A stretch of 64,000 bases of DNA from Toxoplasma gondii ME49 (lineage: Eukaryota; Apicomplexa; Conoidasida; Eucoccidiorida; Sarcocystidae). The position numbers and the translations under genes were made by a program. Position 1 is the first letter of the stretch. Every line of letters starts with the position of its first letter. The notes under the pieces were generated by a model. It was not told where the DNA came from. It did no database searches and saw only the letters and a program-made list of their open reading frames with translations. The stretch spans positions 5,296,289 through 5,360,288 of the forward strand of contig NC_031479.1 in assembly GCF_000006565.2 (NCBI RefSeq), given 5' to 3'. This document shows positions 1-12,720 of this stretch, one piece after another.

Positions 1-687
1 CCTCAGAAAAACGGGCATGCGAGGAACCACATGAAGATGACCAATGCTCGCACAAAGAGAAGCCAACGGATGGGCGGGAAAAGAGGACACGACAAAAGAG
101 GTACAAGAAACACGCAAGCCGGAGGAGGATCGAAGCACTACACTCGCGGACGAGCGCGACAGCCCACGAACTCTGGGCAAACTGCGACTTGTAAGTCTGC
201 TGGAAAGAACGTAAAGAACATCGGTGGCGCGAATAAAGGGAACAGCATGAGGAAACGCTTCTTCCGGATTGACGGTCGACTGACGTAAGCTTTAGGCACA
301 GCAGTGAGGCCGCAGGGGGTTAGCGCCATCGCGGAGAAACTCAATTTGCATGCGATGCAATGATAGACAAAGGGAGTCCGACCTACCAACGTGAATATGT
401 GACTGCTGCGTTGGAGTATTGGGGAAACAAGTGGTAAGAAACTGGGGGCGGTCCATGCCGAAGCGTTTGCTTGAGAGTCCCAATGAAAGCACGATTCGAA
501 CCGAGACTAGGTGTCACTGTGGTCTTTGAATAGCAGACCAGCCAACAGAGCAAGGACGACTGACACTCTGCGTCCGTCTCCCCACTGTCTCGAGGTCAGA
601 TACGTTCACAGCCATCCACCACCCCCACGTCAGTCTCCATTACCTGCATGTTTTCACTTGCTCCGTTTCTTTGCCTTTCTGCTTCAG
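1..687 (+). other. window edge, probable intron of the TOR gene
   Basis: No TOR-like peptide could be read here in any frame. The first recognisable TOR exon opens at 688 after a TTTCTGCTTCAG acceptor, and it corresponds to the part of human mTOR around residue 1260. The HEAT-repeat half of the protein must therefore lie upstream of the window, and this stretch is most simply the 3' part of an intron. The open frame at 31-288 is basic and low in complexity and resembles nothing known to me. Confidence 0.5.
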
Positions 688-3600
688 CAAAAATAAGAGG
701 GAACTGCACTGTTGGTTTCGGAATGTCTCGTTGGCGATGCTGAGGGAGTGCCGCGCCCCAGTCGTGCGGGCTTGTCTCCCAGTCGCCCTCCAGGACCCCA
801 GCATCGCTGCGTCGCTGCTCTCTGCAGTTTTCCTTACCTACTGGGCCTCGTGTTGCAGCAAGGGTGCTCTCAGTCAGATGTACCAAGTGGGGTAAGTGTC
901 CATAGACATAAGTTGTTCATCACAGTGCGTATTTACCGTGTGTCTTTCGCCAAACGCACTCTTAAGGAGACATAGAAATGGCATCCTTGTGGCCAAGCAT
1001 CGACGCGTTCTAGACGCTATCAGGGACCCAACAAGTGAAGCATACCTACCCCAGCACTCTTTTTCTTAACACCTACTAGCATTGTCCATTGCTCGACGAC
1101 TGTGAGGCTTGCTAAAACCCTTCGATTGTCGTGACCGAGATTGTTTGCCACTTATCATGATTTCTCTGGCGCCGAGTTTTTGGGTGATGTCTATTCATGT
1201 GTGTTTTTGTAAGGCGCGGTTTGCGAAGTGTTCTTCTCTGCCCCGACGTCACGCTCGCCTCTCTTCGGCGAGTGCTGAATCTCGTGGAAACGATTGAGCA
1301 GCAGCGCTGGCCGTTACCTGTGGACACACAACTACTCGCTGCAGTCGCCGAAAAGTGCCAGGCGAATGCAAAAGCGATTCGATATCGGGAGGAGCTTTGG
1401 CTAGCCGACCCAGGTACATCGAAACAGTCAGAGGCACGTTTTCTTCAAAAGAAGGTGAACACAAGGACCGTGAGAGCAAGAAGTGCCTTTCCGTGAAGCC
1501 GTGTGTCTTGACACTCTACGAGTAGAGGCTTGTTTCCTGAAAGCACACTTAAAACCCGGATCATGGTGAGGTTCTAAGCCTGCGATAGCTCGCATGGCAA
1601 AACAAAGAACCGTGTGAAGGCTTCCCACCAAACCTGAGCTTCTCAACTCAGTATGTGGCTTGCACAACCAGATCTTTTCGAGTGTTTTTGACCGCCTAAG
1701 CCCTGTAAACAGCTCCAAAACCTTCTAGTCTTCCCTGTGTCTCACCCCGTTCTGGCGCGGGCGTCGTCGTGGTCATAAGAGTTTTCAGAAGCTGTGCTGT
1801 CGCGTGAGTTACGAGACTTGCCGTCGTGGGTGTATCTCTTCGCGAGGCTTCCGTTTTTTGCCGGACTATCGCAGGAGGCTCGGTCGAAGCGCTGATCCGT
1901 CTGAGTCACGAGACACAGCAGCTGGAGGCCGCCCGCGGCATCCTGGCGCATGCACAGAAGAAACTGCGCTTGCCGGTGAAGGAGTGCTGGTACGTCCAGC
2001 TGGGAGAGTGGGAGCAGGCCCTGGAGGCCTACGAGCAACGAGAGCGAGAAGACCCAAGCAACGCCGAATGGTTGAAAGGCAAAATGCGGTAAGTCACACG
2101 CCACCGAGATAGTGTTTTACTTAGAACCAGATGAAACCTGGGAGCCGGGAAAAGTGTGAAGTCGCTGAAACGCGTAACAACTAAATCCCCTTATTTTGTT
2201 GAGACCGAGGGGACAAGTGGCCGCTCTCAACCGAAAACTCCCGGTGGAATACAAGAAGCTGAGGGGCGACCAGAATCTTGAAAAAGTGTTCGGGGTGCTT
2301 GAGGTATCGAGCAAATTGGTCGATGACTTGATGCCTGCGTCGGGAGGCACACGCCGGCGCGTGATGCAATCTACGGTTCCATCGTGAGAAAAGTTTTTTT
2401 TTCAGGTGCCTGCGCGCTCTCGGCGAGTGGGAACGACTGGCTTTTCTGGCTGACGACCTGTGGAAAGACGACCTCGCTCAGTTCTCTCCTCCCGGTGGCA
2501 CCAACTATACCTCGCTGCGCTCCAGCTCCGATGTGTCGAGCGTGCAATTGCCTTCTGCCTTGGCTTCCTCGCGAGCCTCGTGCTTCGCTGCTTCTCCAGG
2601 GGGCTCCCCTGCAACCCACTTGCACCCTGCGGACCCCTATGCGCAGCCGACCCCCGGATCGCAGGCGTTACCTTTACAGGCGTACTTGAGAGAGTCGCCA
2701 TACGAAGGGCCTTCGGGCCAGAGTGTCCGCGCGTCGCCCCTGTCGGAACCGTCTCCGGGTCGCCCCACACAGCCGCCCCAAGCAGACGCGAGGGAGGACA
2801 GGCGGCCACAGAACCTGCAGAGCCAAGTGGCGGAAAGGCGCCGAGAGACAGCCAGCCTGGCTGCATCAGTTGCCTTCCATTTCCGCGACTGGGCAGCACT
2901 CGAACGCTATGTCCAGTGGTTCCCGGTGAGTCTTCTGCATCCATGTTTTTTCACGTGAATCATGTAGAACACTTGTCGAGGGCTCTCTTTCTGTGTTTGT
3001 CTCTCAAAAAGCCAGCTTTGGCGCGGCCAACCCGCAACAGGGACCTGTATCAAGCGTGTGCACTGTCTTCATGTGTTCTCGTTCTTCTTCTAGGCTACGG
3101 ATTCGTGTGAACATGCGTTCTACATGGCCGTTCTGCGTGTCCATCGCGGTGAGTTTGAGGCCGCGCTGGAGGAGATTCAGCGTGCGCGGCAGCTTCTCGA
3201 CCCGGAGCTGACCGCGCTGCTCGGAGAGTCCTACAAGCGAGCGTATCCAGCTTTGGTAACTTTGCAGCAGCTGGCGGAACTCGAGGAGATCGTCGAACTG
3301 CTTCAGCGCCAGCGAGACAGACGTGAAGAAGGGCAGCAACCACCCGTCGCCGAGTGCACTGGCAGCCAGAGCTATTCAGCAATTCACACGCACGACTTTT
3401 CAGCGTCGATGAACTACTCAGAGCCGGAGACCAGCAGAGGCAGGCGCCTGTCGGATGCTTGGAAAGGTTTCCAGATTTCTAGGTCTCTTCGCAGGGGCCA
3501 GCGCGACAGCGATTCACTTGGCCGGCCTGAGGACGCCGGTGAACAGCGAGGGCCTCTAGGGCGCTCTGGCGCGTGGCAGCAAGGCCCCCGAAGCAGCGAC

Positions 3601-6600
3601 AGTTCGCGACAGCGGTATTCGGCCGGCGAGCAAGAGGATGACATCGGTGAAGAAGGCACAGCCTCAGAGCAGTTGCGACACCTGTGGCGCACCCGCCTCG
3701 CGACCTGCGAGTCCAATGCCGAAATCTGGCAGAAGCTGCTCCGGGTAAGAACATACACAGGGCGAGGGACTGATCACACGGTGCTGTTCAAGCTCCGCCG
3801 ACCAAGAAGGCAGGTGAGAGTTTTTGCACTCCCGAGATATTGCTATCCAGGAAGCAAAATATACGGGAGAAAGCTTTGAAGTGCACCTGAGACAATGGCT
3901 GTGAAGGCGAGGCTTCCAGAGGTCTCTAGACGGTTTCAACGCGACGTAGGAGTACAGACCCGCCGCGAAGGATGAGGAGATTCTCAAAGAAAAAGCTGAG
4001 CAACTTGTGGCGAGGATTCGGGGGCTGTTTTGCTGAAACTGGTTCTCGTGCGTGTTTCTCACCTGCATGTCGACACAAGGAACTGCATGAGGCCACCGCG
4101 GAGCCTCTTCTTTCGCGTACCGTGGGTTTTATTTTGGGAATTCTACTTCTTTTCTTGGCAGCCGAATTGCGTCGGTCGCTCTTTTGAGGTATGCCTGTCC
4201 TGTCCCGTGGTTGACTCTGCGCTTTGCGGGTAGTTGTTATCGGCACCTGTATATAATTTGACCCTTTGACTCTCTATCGCTTCCTGCATATCAGGTCCGT
4301 TCGCTCATCATGTCACCACACGAAGACGCGACGACGTGGCTGCGGTTCTCTTCGCTTTGTCGGCAGCAGCACCACGCGCGTCTGGCTGTGGAAATTATCC
4401 AGTGTCTGCGGGACCATCCGCACTCGCGCCACGACCCTCGAGTGGTTCTGGAGTCTTTCAAGGTGCTTCACGCGGTTGGGCGCAAGCTGGAGGCGCAACT
4501 GCTTCTCACGAGTTTCTGCTGTCAGTTCGTCACGACTTTCTTCAACGACATGCCGGAGCAGCTTCTCTGCGCTCAGGACTCGGCCGTGCCTCTGTGCGTG
4601 AGAGCGGCGAACCTGCTCGAGTTTCGTGCAGTGCCGTCGAAGGTTCGCGGCCTTCGCGTTGCGGGTCTGAGCACGACGCCCGCTTTCTCTGAAGGTTTTG
4701 TTGACTCGGACGTTTGCCTGCCGTCGCTGACCCCCCGAAGCGAGCAACTTTTGCGCGCGACGGGCCAGTTCGAGTTGGACAGGAACACGATCTCCGCTCT
4801 GGGCCGTCGCGAGGTGTACAGGCGGTTTTTGGCCGACGTGAAGAAGACGCTTCAGCGCCAGAAGGACCTAAAGCGCCTGCTCCCGCCGGAACTTGTGGTC
4901 GTGAAGCTCATGGAAGAGTTGGAAGAAAGAAGCGCACCGGGGTGCGCAGAATCCAAGGTCCCGCTGGGCGCCAAAGACCCTCTTGGAGCCTTTTCTCGAC
5001 GCCAAGACACCGACCCTGTCTGGGATCGCCTGGCGCGCGGTGAGCGCCTCTTGAAGCCGACTGACGAGCAGCCTCTCCCTGGCGTGCTGTTCATGGAGGA
5101 ATCGACCACGATGTGGAGGAGAGAGATCTTCCGAGATGGCAGCTGGTACCTCTCTCTGAATCTGTGCAACCAGGCGGTCCACGGCGGCCTCAAACAGTGG
5201 AATCTCGGTTCTGCCGCAGGGTTGACCAAGGAGGAGGGCCTACGCCTTCTTTCGCGCAGCCTCTTACGTCTAGGTAAGGCGTAAAACCCACGAGACGTCA
5301 AGGCTCGACTTACCCAATTGTAGATACACTCATGCGTCCACGCCAAGAAGCCTGTGCAGGACCGATCGAGACACTGTGGCAGCGACTCTAACGTTTCTTC
5401 TTTTCAAAAAAATATTTTAAAAATCTTCATGAGACGACTCCCTGCAGGATTTGCCCGTGCGGCAAGGACGAGGGAGGCACTTTGATTCGCTCCGCCTCCA
5501 GTTTCTACCTTTTCTCCGGTGTGACTCGCGCATGTCTCTGTGAGCCGTTCGCGCTCTATGATACTGATCCACGTCCGCGTTTTTTCGTTCGGAGACGCCT
5601 TCAACATTGAATGCTTTTTGGTCTCGTTTCGCAGCCCAGTGGACGAAGGACACCTACAACGCTGGCCAAGGCGCGCCGTTCTTGTTGCACGACGTTCACT
5701 TCCACTCTCGGCGGAAATCGGGTTACTCCAGCAGCTGCGCAGATAGCTCGCGTCCACGCCTCCGATCGGGGACTTCTGCGTGGAAGCCCGAGGTGTTTCA
5801 TGGCCCCGTACATGTGCATGCGTCGTGGGCGTGCAATCCCGACGCTCTCTTTCAGATTCTCCACTGGCAGCGGCGAGGGGTATTGTTTCAGAGCCGGAAC
5901 TCCAAGGCCTGGTCTGCATGGGCTCTGACAAATTTCCAGGTTGCAGAGGCGCTGAAGAACGTCGTCGCGAACGAAGCGTTCCCCGTCTCGAAGAGCGGGC
6001 AATCGTCCTTCGCCTCTTCGTCGAGGAACTCGCACGCGAGAGGTGCCCGCGTCTCAGCTCGATCCGAGCCTCCAGAACTCACCGACTCGGGATCTTTTCA
6101 GGAGGGTGGATCTGGAAGCCGCGACTTCGCGCGCGAGGGGCGCTGGGGGAGAGAAGAAGATGATTCAGTTCATCAGAGCTTACATCTCGACTCTTCTTCT
6201 TTCGCGTCTCACACGAAGCGGACTAACTCACTTGGTAGCTTCTGCTGCGACAACCGATCTGGCCCAGACGACGGGCACCACCGCCGCCAGGCTCGGGGCT
6301 CAGGAGAGAGCCACTACGCAGACAGTGCGGTGTTGCTGCAGCAGCCGCCACTGCTTCCCAAAGCCTTGATCGACATGTACGACCCCTGGGAGCCCTTTAC
6401 TGCAGACTCGCCGGAGAACGAAAACCATGGCAAGCCCACGAATTCGAGTGCAGAGATGTCGAACCTCCACGGTGACACCCGAGGAAAGGGAGAGGCGCTT
6501 GCTGGGAACCGTGGAAAGGAGGCCAATCGCGGGGCACCAAGACACCGTGGGGGGGACGGGCGGCAAGCCCGTCCAGAGCGACTGGCGGAGAACCCAGAGG

Positions 6601-9600
6601 AGACACGAGATGTGGATTTCTGCTCACCCCAGGAAGCAGACAGCAGCCGAGAAACTTTCAGGGGACCGGCAGTGGGAAGCTCTGCGGCTGACGAACGCAA
6701 CGAGGAAGAAAAAGAGGTTCTGCTGCTCACCACCATGCTCCCGCACTTCATTGTGGAAGCGGTGCGCGCCTTCCTACGGTCCATCGAACTCCGCCCTTCC
6801 ACTTCGAGCCTCCAGGACATCCTGAGACTCATCAAACTTTGGTTTGTGGTAAGCAAAGGTGAACTCGGGGCTGGAGCTGGATGAGATAAACAAATTTAGA
6901 TTTGCCGGTTCAGTCGAGTAACCTACCGCGAATCAACGTGGTTCAATTAAACACGGCTTTTTGGACGTGTACCTGATTTAACGGGAATTGCATGCAAGGT
7001 TGCTGTCGCGCGACTGCTTCAGAGGGAGACTCTGACCTATTCAAGAATTCAGGAGAATTGTACAGCTTTAAAGTCTTCGGAGCCTTCAACGGTTTTGAAC
7101 ATCTGATGTACTGTCTTTACGCACTGTCACTTCTTCACAGCATGCGGACATCCCCGTCATCTGCCCCTTGGTCCAGCACGGCGTGAGCACGATCCCTTTA
7201 GCGACGTGGCTGGACGTAATTCCGCAGCTCGTGGGGCGCCTGATCACGCCGGATTCGTGCCTGCGAGGCTCGGTGATGAATCTTCTCAGCAAAGCAGGTG
7301 AGAGCACCAATGATCGCTTGTGTTCGCTTAACAGTAGATTCGCTTCACTGTGTATTAACATAAAGAAGCTCGGACTTGAACCTGCTTCATGGAGAGACCA
7401 CAAGAACGCGGCCATAGCGGCAACAGCGGAAAGTGCCAGCACTTCACACTTGGGGCTTTCGTGCACTCAGCTTCTCTCCTAGCGCAGCTGTGGAGGCCTG
7501 TGTTTTCCGCGGGATGCATCGCTGCAGGCTTCGAGTCGTCTCCACGTGCAAAAAAGTTGTTGTCACTTCTCGCTCGTGGGCTCTTGTGTGTGCAGCTGTC
7601 CAGTTTCCTCAGGAGCTGATCTTTCCATTGGCCGTGGCAAGCAAGAGTGCGACGCCACATCTCTCTTCGTCCGCATGCGTCCTGTTGAACATCATGGCTC
7701 GCGACCACCGTGAACTTGTCCAGCATGCGTTGCTGGTTAGCGAAGAAGTCGTCCGGGTTTCGGCCCTCTGGGAGGAGCGATGGCTGCGGTGTCTCGAGCA
7801 GGCGAGCGAGGCGCACCACACACGGAGCGATTATCGAAAAGCCGTGGCGCTGCTGGAGCCCATGCACGAAGAACTGTGCAGGGGTCCCCAAGTAAGTCCG
7901 AACTGGGCGACTTCGACCACTCTTCGGAGATTTCTCCCTTCGGGAATCTCGCGAATTGTGGATTTGTGTCTTCGTAAGAGACAGAGAAAGGCACAAAATA
8001 TGCGACTTACTGCCACCACTCATATTACGCACGAGAGAAAACTGCTCAGAGGCTAGGATTTGACGTAACATTGAAGTGGTTTTCTATTCCAGATATAATT
8101 GTGTCTGCTCATTCAAGGCTAGGTCTACACTTGTGGGCGGCTTCTCTTGCACTCCTGGCTTTCCAGGGGGGCTGAAGAGGGTGAAAGCTTCATGCTGGCT
8201 TCAGATGAGAGCGCTGTTTCACAAACTAGGACTCTCAGACGAATGCCGGTGGGTGGTTTGGACCCTCAGCTGGGTAAGCGTGTCTTGGGTGAGAGCGTCG
8301 GCGACGCCTGAACTGTGACTGGATGTCGGACGGTCGCTTAAATAGTGAAAGTGCGTGAAACTGGTTCGGGTCGAAAATGGTTTTGAACGGTTGTGCACTT
8401 CCCTGTCTTGCGCGTGTACTGCATGTACCATATTTCTCGCTTTGGTTGCTCTTCTGGTGTCTGTGAATAGACTTTCAGAGAAACACTGTTCCTGCAAAAG
8501 TACGGGCGGGAGTTGGAAAACGCGTACACGTACCTCAAGCGTTTCAGGAGAAGCGGCAACCGCTACGACGTGGACCAGTGCTGGATGTTTTACTTGCCGG
8601 TTTTCACGCGACTGCTCAAAGATACGCAGAACTTGAAGCGTCTGGATCTCAAAGAAGTCTCTTCCGCTTTGTCTGAAGTGAAAGACCTGAAAGTCGCGGT
8701 GCCTGGTGAGTCACGTCGAGCGAAACTGCGGGGCGCGCACCAGGAAGATAGCGAGACAGAAATGTCCCGTGGTCGAACCTAGGCCTCTGTGTAAAGAGAG
8801 CGTGGTGGTGCGACGGAGCGCTTTCTTGTTGGGGCCCAAACAAGGGAGAAGTCTCGGAGTAGGAAGGTGCTTTTTTCGCATCTTCGCGGGGGAGCAGCCG
8901 TCTCCCGCGTAGAAGGGGTCTGGGACGGAAAGAAGCAAACACTGCATCCACTTTTCAAAGCCTCACTGTTTCGCGTCTCAGGTGGCGATGTCCACGTGTG
9001 TGCGCCTTCGACTGAAGGCTACAGCGCATCTGCTGTGCTAACATAATCTTGGGAGTGGTTTCGTTTGAACAGTGGCAATGAAATCCAGCCGACCACCTTA
9101 GCGCCTGCTTCTTTTTCTTCTCTCATCGACTGACATGTTCACCTTCCTTGCATATCGACATCCAAGGGTACATCGTTCCCAGGGCGGAAACCACATTTCC
9201 GACATTTACTCCCCCTCAAGCTAAAAACTACCAAGTTGATGATCTCTGTTTTGCAGGCTGCATTGGAGTCAACGGCAACTATCCGTTGATTCGATCTTTC
9301 CTCGGAGATGTTTCCGTTTTCACGTCAAAGCAACGACCTCGAAAGATCGGAATTATGGGAAGCGACGGGCGTGTCTGGAACTTTCTTCTAAAGGGCCAGG
9401 ATGACCTGACACAAGACGAGAGAATCATGCAGGTCAGCATGAGGATTTCTGACATGCGGTCGGATCTGGCGGTGTGTCATATCGTGGGGCAGGTTCCTCC
9501 AAAGGCTTTCCTGTGCCTACTCCACACTGGATTTTTTGAGGAGGCACAAGTAGCTGCGCGCTCGCCTTCAGCGCGTCGCTGTGTGACTCCATGGACGATA

Positions 9601-12600
9601 ACTCTTTCACGACTTCGGGATAGAGACAGAAAATCTCATGGGATACTCCACATTGTTGTCTATACTTCGCAAGCGGATCATGAGTTCTGTCTCAAGTAGC
9701 GTCACTCCCAGGAGGTTGAGACGGATCGCAGGTTGCATGTCAGTCCTAGCTTTCTGATTTCGGACGGGCCACGTGATGAGCGTCAGACTAGAAAGTGATA
9801 AACCTTGAGCATTTCGAGACAAAATGGTGACCGCCAAATCTGCTGTGAGCGCGCGGCATTATCTCCGATGGCTGTTGCAGCGACCTCTTCGTCTGAGTGG
9901 GCCTGCGCTTTTTTTCATTTTGGTCCTTGATTTCGGACCTTGTCTTGCTCGCCTGCAGGCTCTTCGCTTGATCAATCACCTGATGGAGAGCAACGCGGAC
10001 GCGCGGCGGAAGGAGCTGTCCATTCCGCTCTACAGCATCGTTCCACTGTCACCCACTGCAGGTCTCATTGGCTGGCTGCAAAACACCGAAACGATGCTCA
10101 CGTCGATTAAGGCCTTCCGACAGGGTGAAGGCATCCCTGTCAATCATGAGCAGCTCATCTTGAACATGCTCTATCACAAATACGAGTCTCTGACGCTTCT
10201 TCAGAAGGTACGCTGCTTCCTGACCCACAGAGAACGCTGAAAGAGCTTTTATCGTGGCCTTGCCTCCTCATGCCGTTCTGGCTGCTTCCATTTTGACGAA
10301 TTCAAACCCGAAGAATCAAAAGTCGTTATGCGGCAGAGTTGTGGCATCTTGCCTTCTCCTAGCGACATTCCTACCCTCTGATGGACCTTCTTCAGTCGAC
10401 CCGACTGGCTTGATATTCCGTATCGATTGATCAGAAATCGTTGTCCCCCCGTTCATATAAATATACTAGTGCCTGTCAAGTGTTTTTTACCGAAGAAGCA
10501 TACTGCGTACTCAGGATCACACTGAACGAGTTAACGAATGGTGCTAGAAACAAGGAGGTTGCGCTCATTCGTGAGAAAACAACGGCTTCGCGCGAGGAAC
10601 TCTCGACGCGTCCCCGCCAGCTCAGGGCACACATGTCTTCGGGGTTTTAGCTGCCAGGACTCGACGCGAATATTCCCGGGATGTTTGCGTCGAATAAATG
10701 GAAGGAACTGGCCTGATCCGCGCCTGGATGAAACGGAGGTTTCCCCCTTTCTTTTGAAAGAACAGCTGTCTGGCATGCTGTTCCAGGATATCTGGCCTAT
10801 CATCATAGATAGCTCGGACTTCTTTGCGGCGCACCTAGACGTTTCGCCTCCTCTTCTTGCGCGTTTTTTTCCCAGGTGGACCTCTTCGAGCAAACATCGG
10901 CTGCGACGAGTGCGCAGGCGCTGCGGAGGGTTCTGTGGCTGCGGGCACGAAACAGCGAGGAGTGGCTGCTTCACCGAGCGAACTTTTGCAAGAGCGTTGC
11001 GGTCATGTCTATGGTAGGGTATATCCTGGGGCTTGGAGACCGGCACCCGTCGAACCTGCTTCTCATGGGAGAATCTGGGCGCGTTGCCCACATCGACTTC
11101 AGCGATTGCTTCGAGGTCGCCGCGTACAGGCCACGCTGCCCGGAAAAGGTCCCCTTTCGGTAAGAAAGTGAAACCAATGAGGGTTTGGAACGCGGCTTGG
11201 CCTGCAGGGGGGGGGCCTGAAGGGGAAGTGGAGACGTCTGCATGCGCCGTAAATCTTTCTGAATGACGTTAATGGTGCTGCGAGCCTGCTGAGGTTGTCA
11301 CTAGAGAAGTGAGCACGAACTGAATTAGGGGCATCTCGTTTTGTTAACTGCTCTTTTTTACCACGCAGCACCTGAATTTCGAGGTGCTCCGGTTTGGGAT
11401 CTATTTCGGACGATTTCGGTGCGTAGTACAGGAAACTCTGATAGAGGCTGTAGAAGTTGAGTCCGGCGTAGCTTGTGTACGCCTCTGGTCAGGTGAACCT
11501 CGAGAGTGTTTTGGATGCGTTTTTTCCCAGGTTAACGCGCATGATTGTCTGCGCTTTGGAGAGTGGGACTGTCGAGGGAACATTCCGGGCAACCTGCGAG
11601 CAAGTTATGTCTCTTCTACGTGTGAACCAAGACGCGATTGTTGCGATGCTCGAGGCAGCGTTTGTCGGGGACGTCTCAACAGCCCGTCGCCTACACCAAA
11701 TTTTTGGATCGCATGCACAGCGGAAATTGCAGGCCAAGCGCGCTGTGTCCGGGCCGTCTCGATTCGATCCCAGCTCGATAGAAGCCAGACAACGGTACGC
11801 CAACGGAGAGAGACCTTTCCCACAGACTTTCAGGAGGCCCTTCGAGCATCAGTTCAGACGGGGAGACAGCGCCCGGGAGCTCCAATCGCAAGGTAGCGCT
11901 TGGAAGCGACAGGCAGAAAGTGATGAAAAAGCATTTGATCCCAACACTTCCGGCCTTGTGACATTGAGTGAAGGAGAAGCAAACAATGTGAGATATCGGC
12001 GAAGAAACATGCAGCACTTTCGGCGTGGCCAGCGTGGCGTGGGCGTGAGCGAGGACGAGTTCTTGGACAACGAAACCGGATCCGAACACAGCACGGACGA
12101 AGCGTTGAGTGGCATGGAAGGCATCCAGCGACTCCAGACCTACACGAAACGGGTGATCGCGCGCGTAGAGGCCAAGCTCACCGGCTACGACTTCGAGTAA
12201 GTCACTTTGAGACCCGATCGGGTCTATGTGGCTTTGTGCGAAGTTTTACACCCGCCGTGGTGGCTTTTGTTGCTCTAGTGCTCTAGAGAGGCGATATCCG
12301 AAGGCGCGTGCACCCTCAGTGTGACCATGGAAGAACGCGTGACGGATAGAAAACGAAGGAGCTGCGCTCTTTCGTTCGGATGCACTACAGTCAAACTCGG
12401 ATTCAGCGTCTGACGGCTCGAGGAAGAGCAAATGACATGACCCCGACAAAAGCATTTCTTACGCTGCGCAGTTCTTTTGAACATCCTAGCTGCAGTTCCC
12501 GGAATTCTTTGATACCTGTGTTGAGGAGAGGAGCCAGACTCACAGGACCTTGCATTCAGGGTACCGCGTTGAGATTCGCGAATCTGTCTTACGCTGTGTC

Positions 12601-12720
12601 CTGCGTATGTTCTGCAGAGAATATATGGACGTTCCGGCTCAAGTAGACAGCCTCATCGAGGAAGCGAACGGAGTGGAGAACCTGTGTGTGGCCTACGCCG
12701 GCTGGTGCCCGTTTTGGTGA
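688..12720 (+). CDS. TOR: Target of rapamycin (TOR) PI3K-like protein kinase, 5' partial
   Basis: Ser/Thr kinase of the PIKK family, the catalytic subunit of TOR complexes that couple nutrients to growth. Exons: 688-891, 1214-1413, 1875-2088, 2406-2925, 3094-3744, 4295-5273, 5635-6848, 7141-7297, 7596-7891, 8471-8705, 9257-9432, 9959-10207, 10876-11159, 11531-12196, 12618-12720. All junctions are GT/AG and phases agree to the stop, giving 2,048 visible residues. FAT spans 688 to about 7650, with near-family strings such as [19 protein letters not shown] ([16 protein letters not shown]) runs from about 7720 to 8640. The kinase has LLKG...[20 protein letters not shown] (catalytic D and N) and a metal-binding DFS in place of DFG. 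The FATC exon ends in GWCPFW, diagnostic of TOR rather than ATM, ATR or SMG1. The human segment is about 1,290 residues, so roughly 750 are insertions, mainly in FAT (5635-6848) and between kinase and FATC. The HEAT region is off the window. Confidence 0.95.

Noticed and set aside
11089..11115. TOR as a dead pseudokinase
   Set aside because: Catalytic Asp and Asn in GDRHPSN, the ATP-site Lys and the metal-binding Asp are all present; only the Gly of DFG differs.
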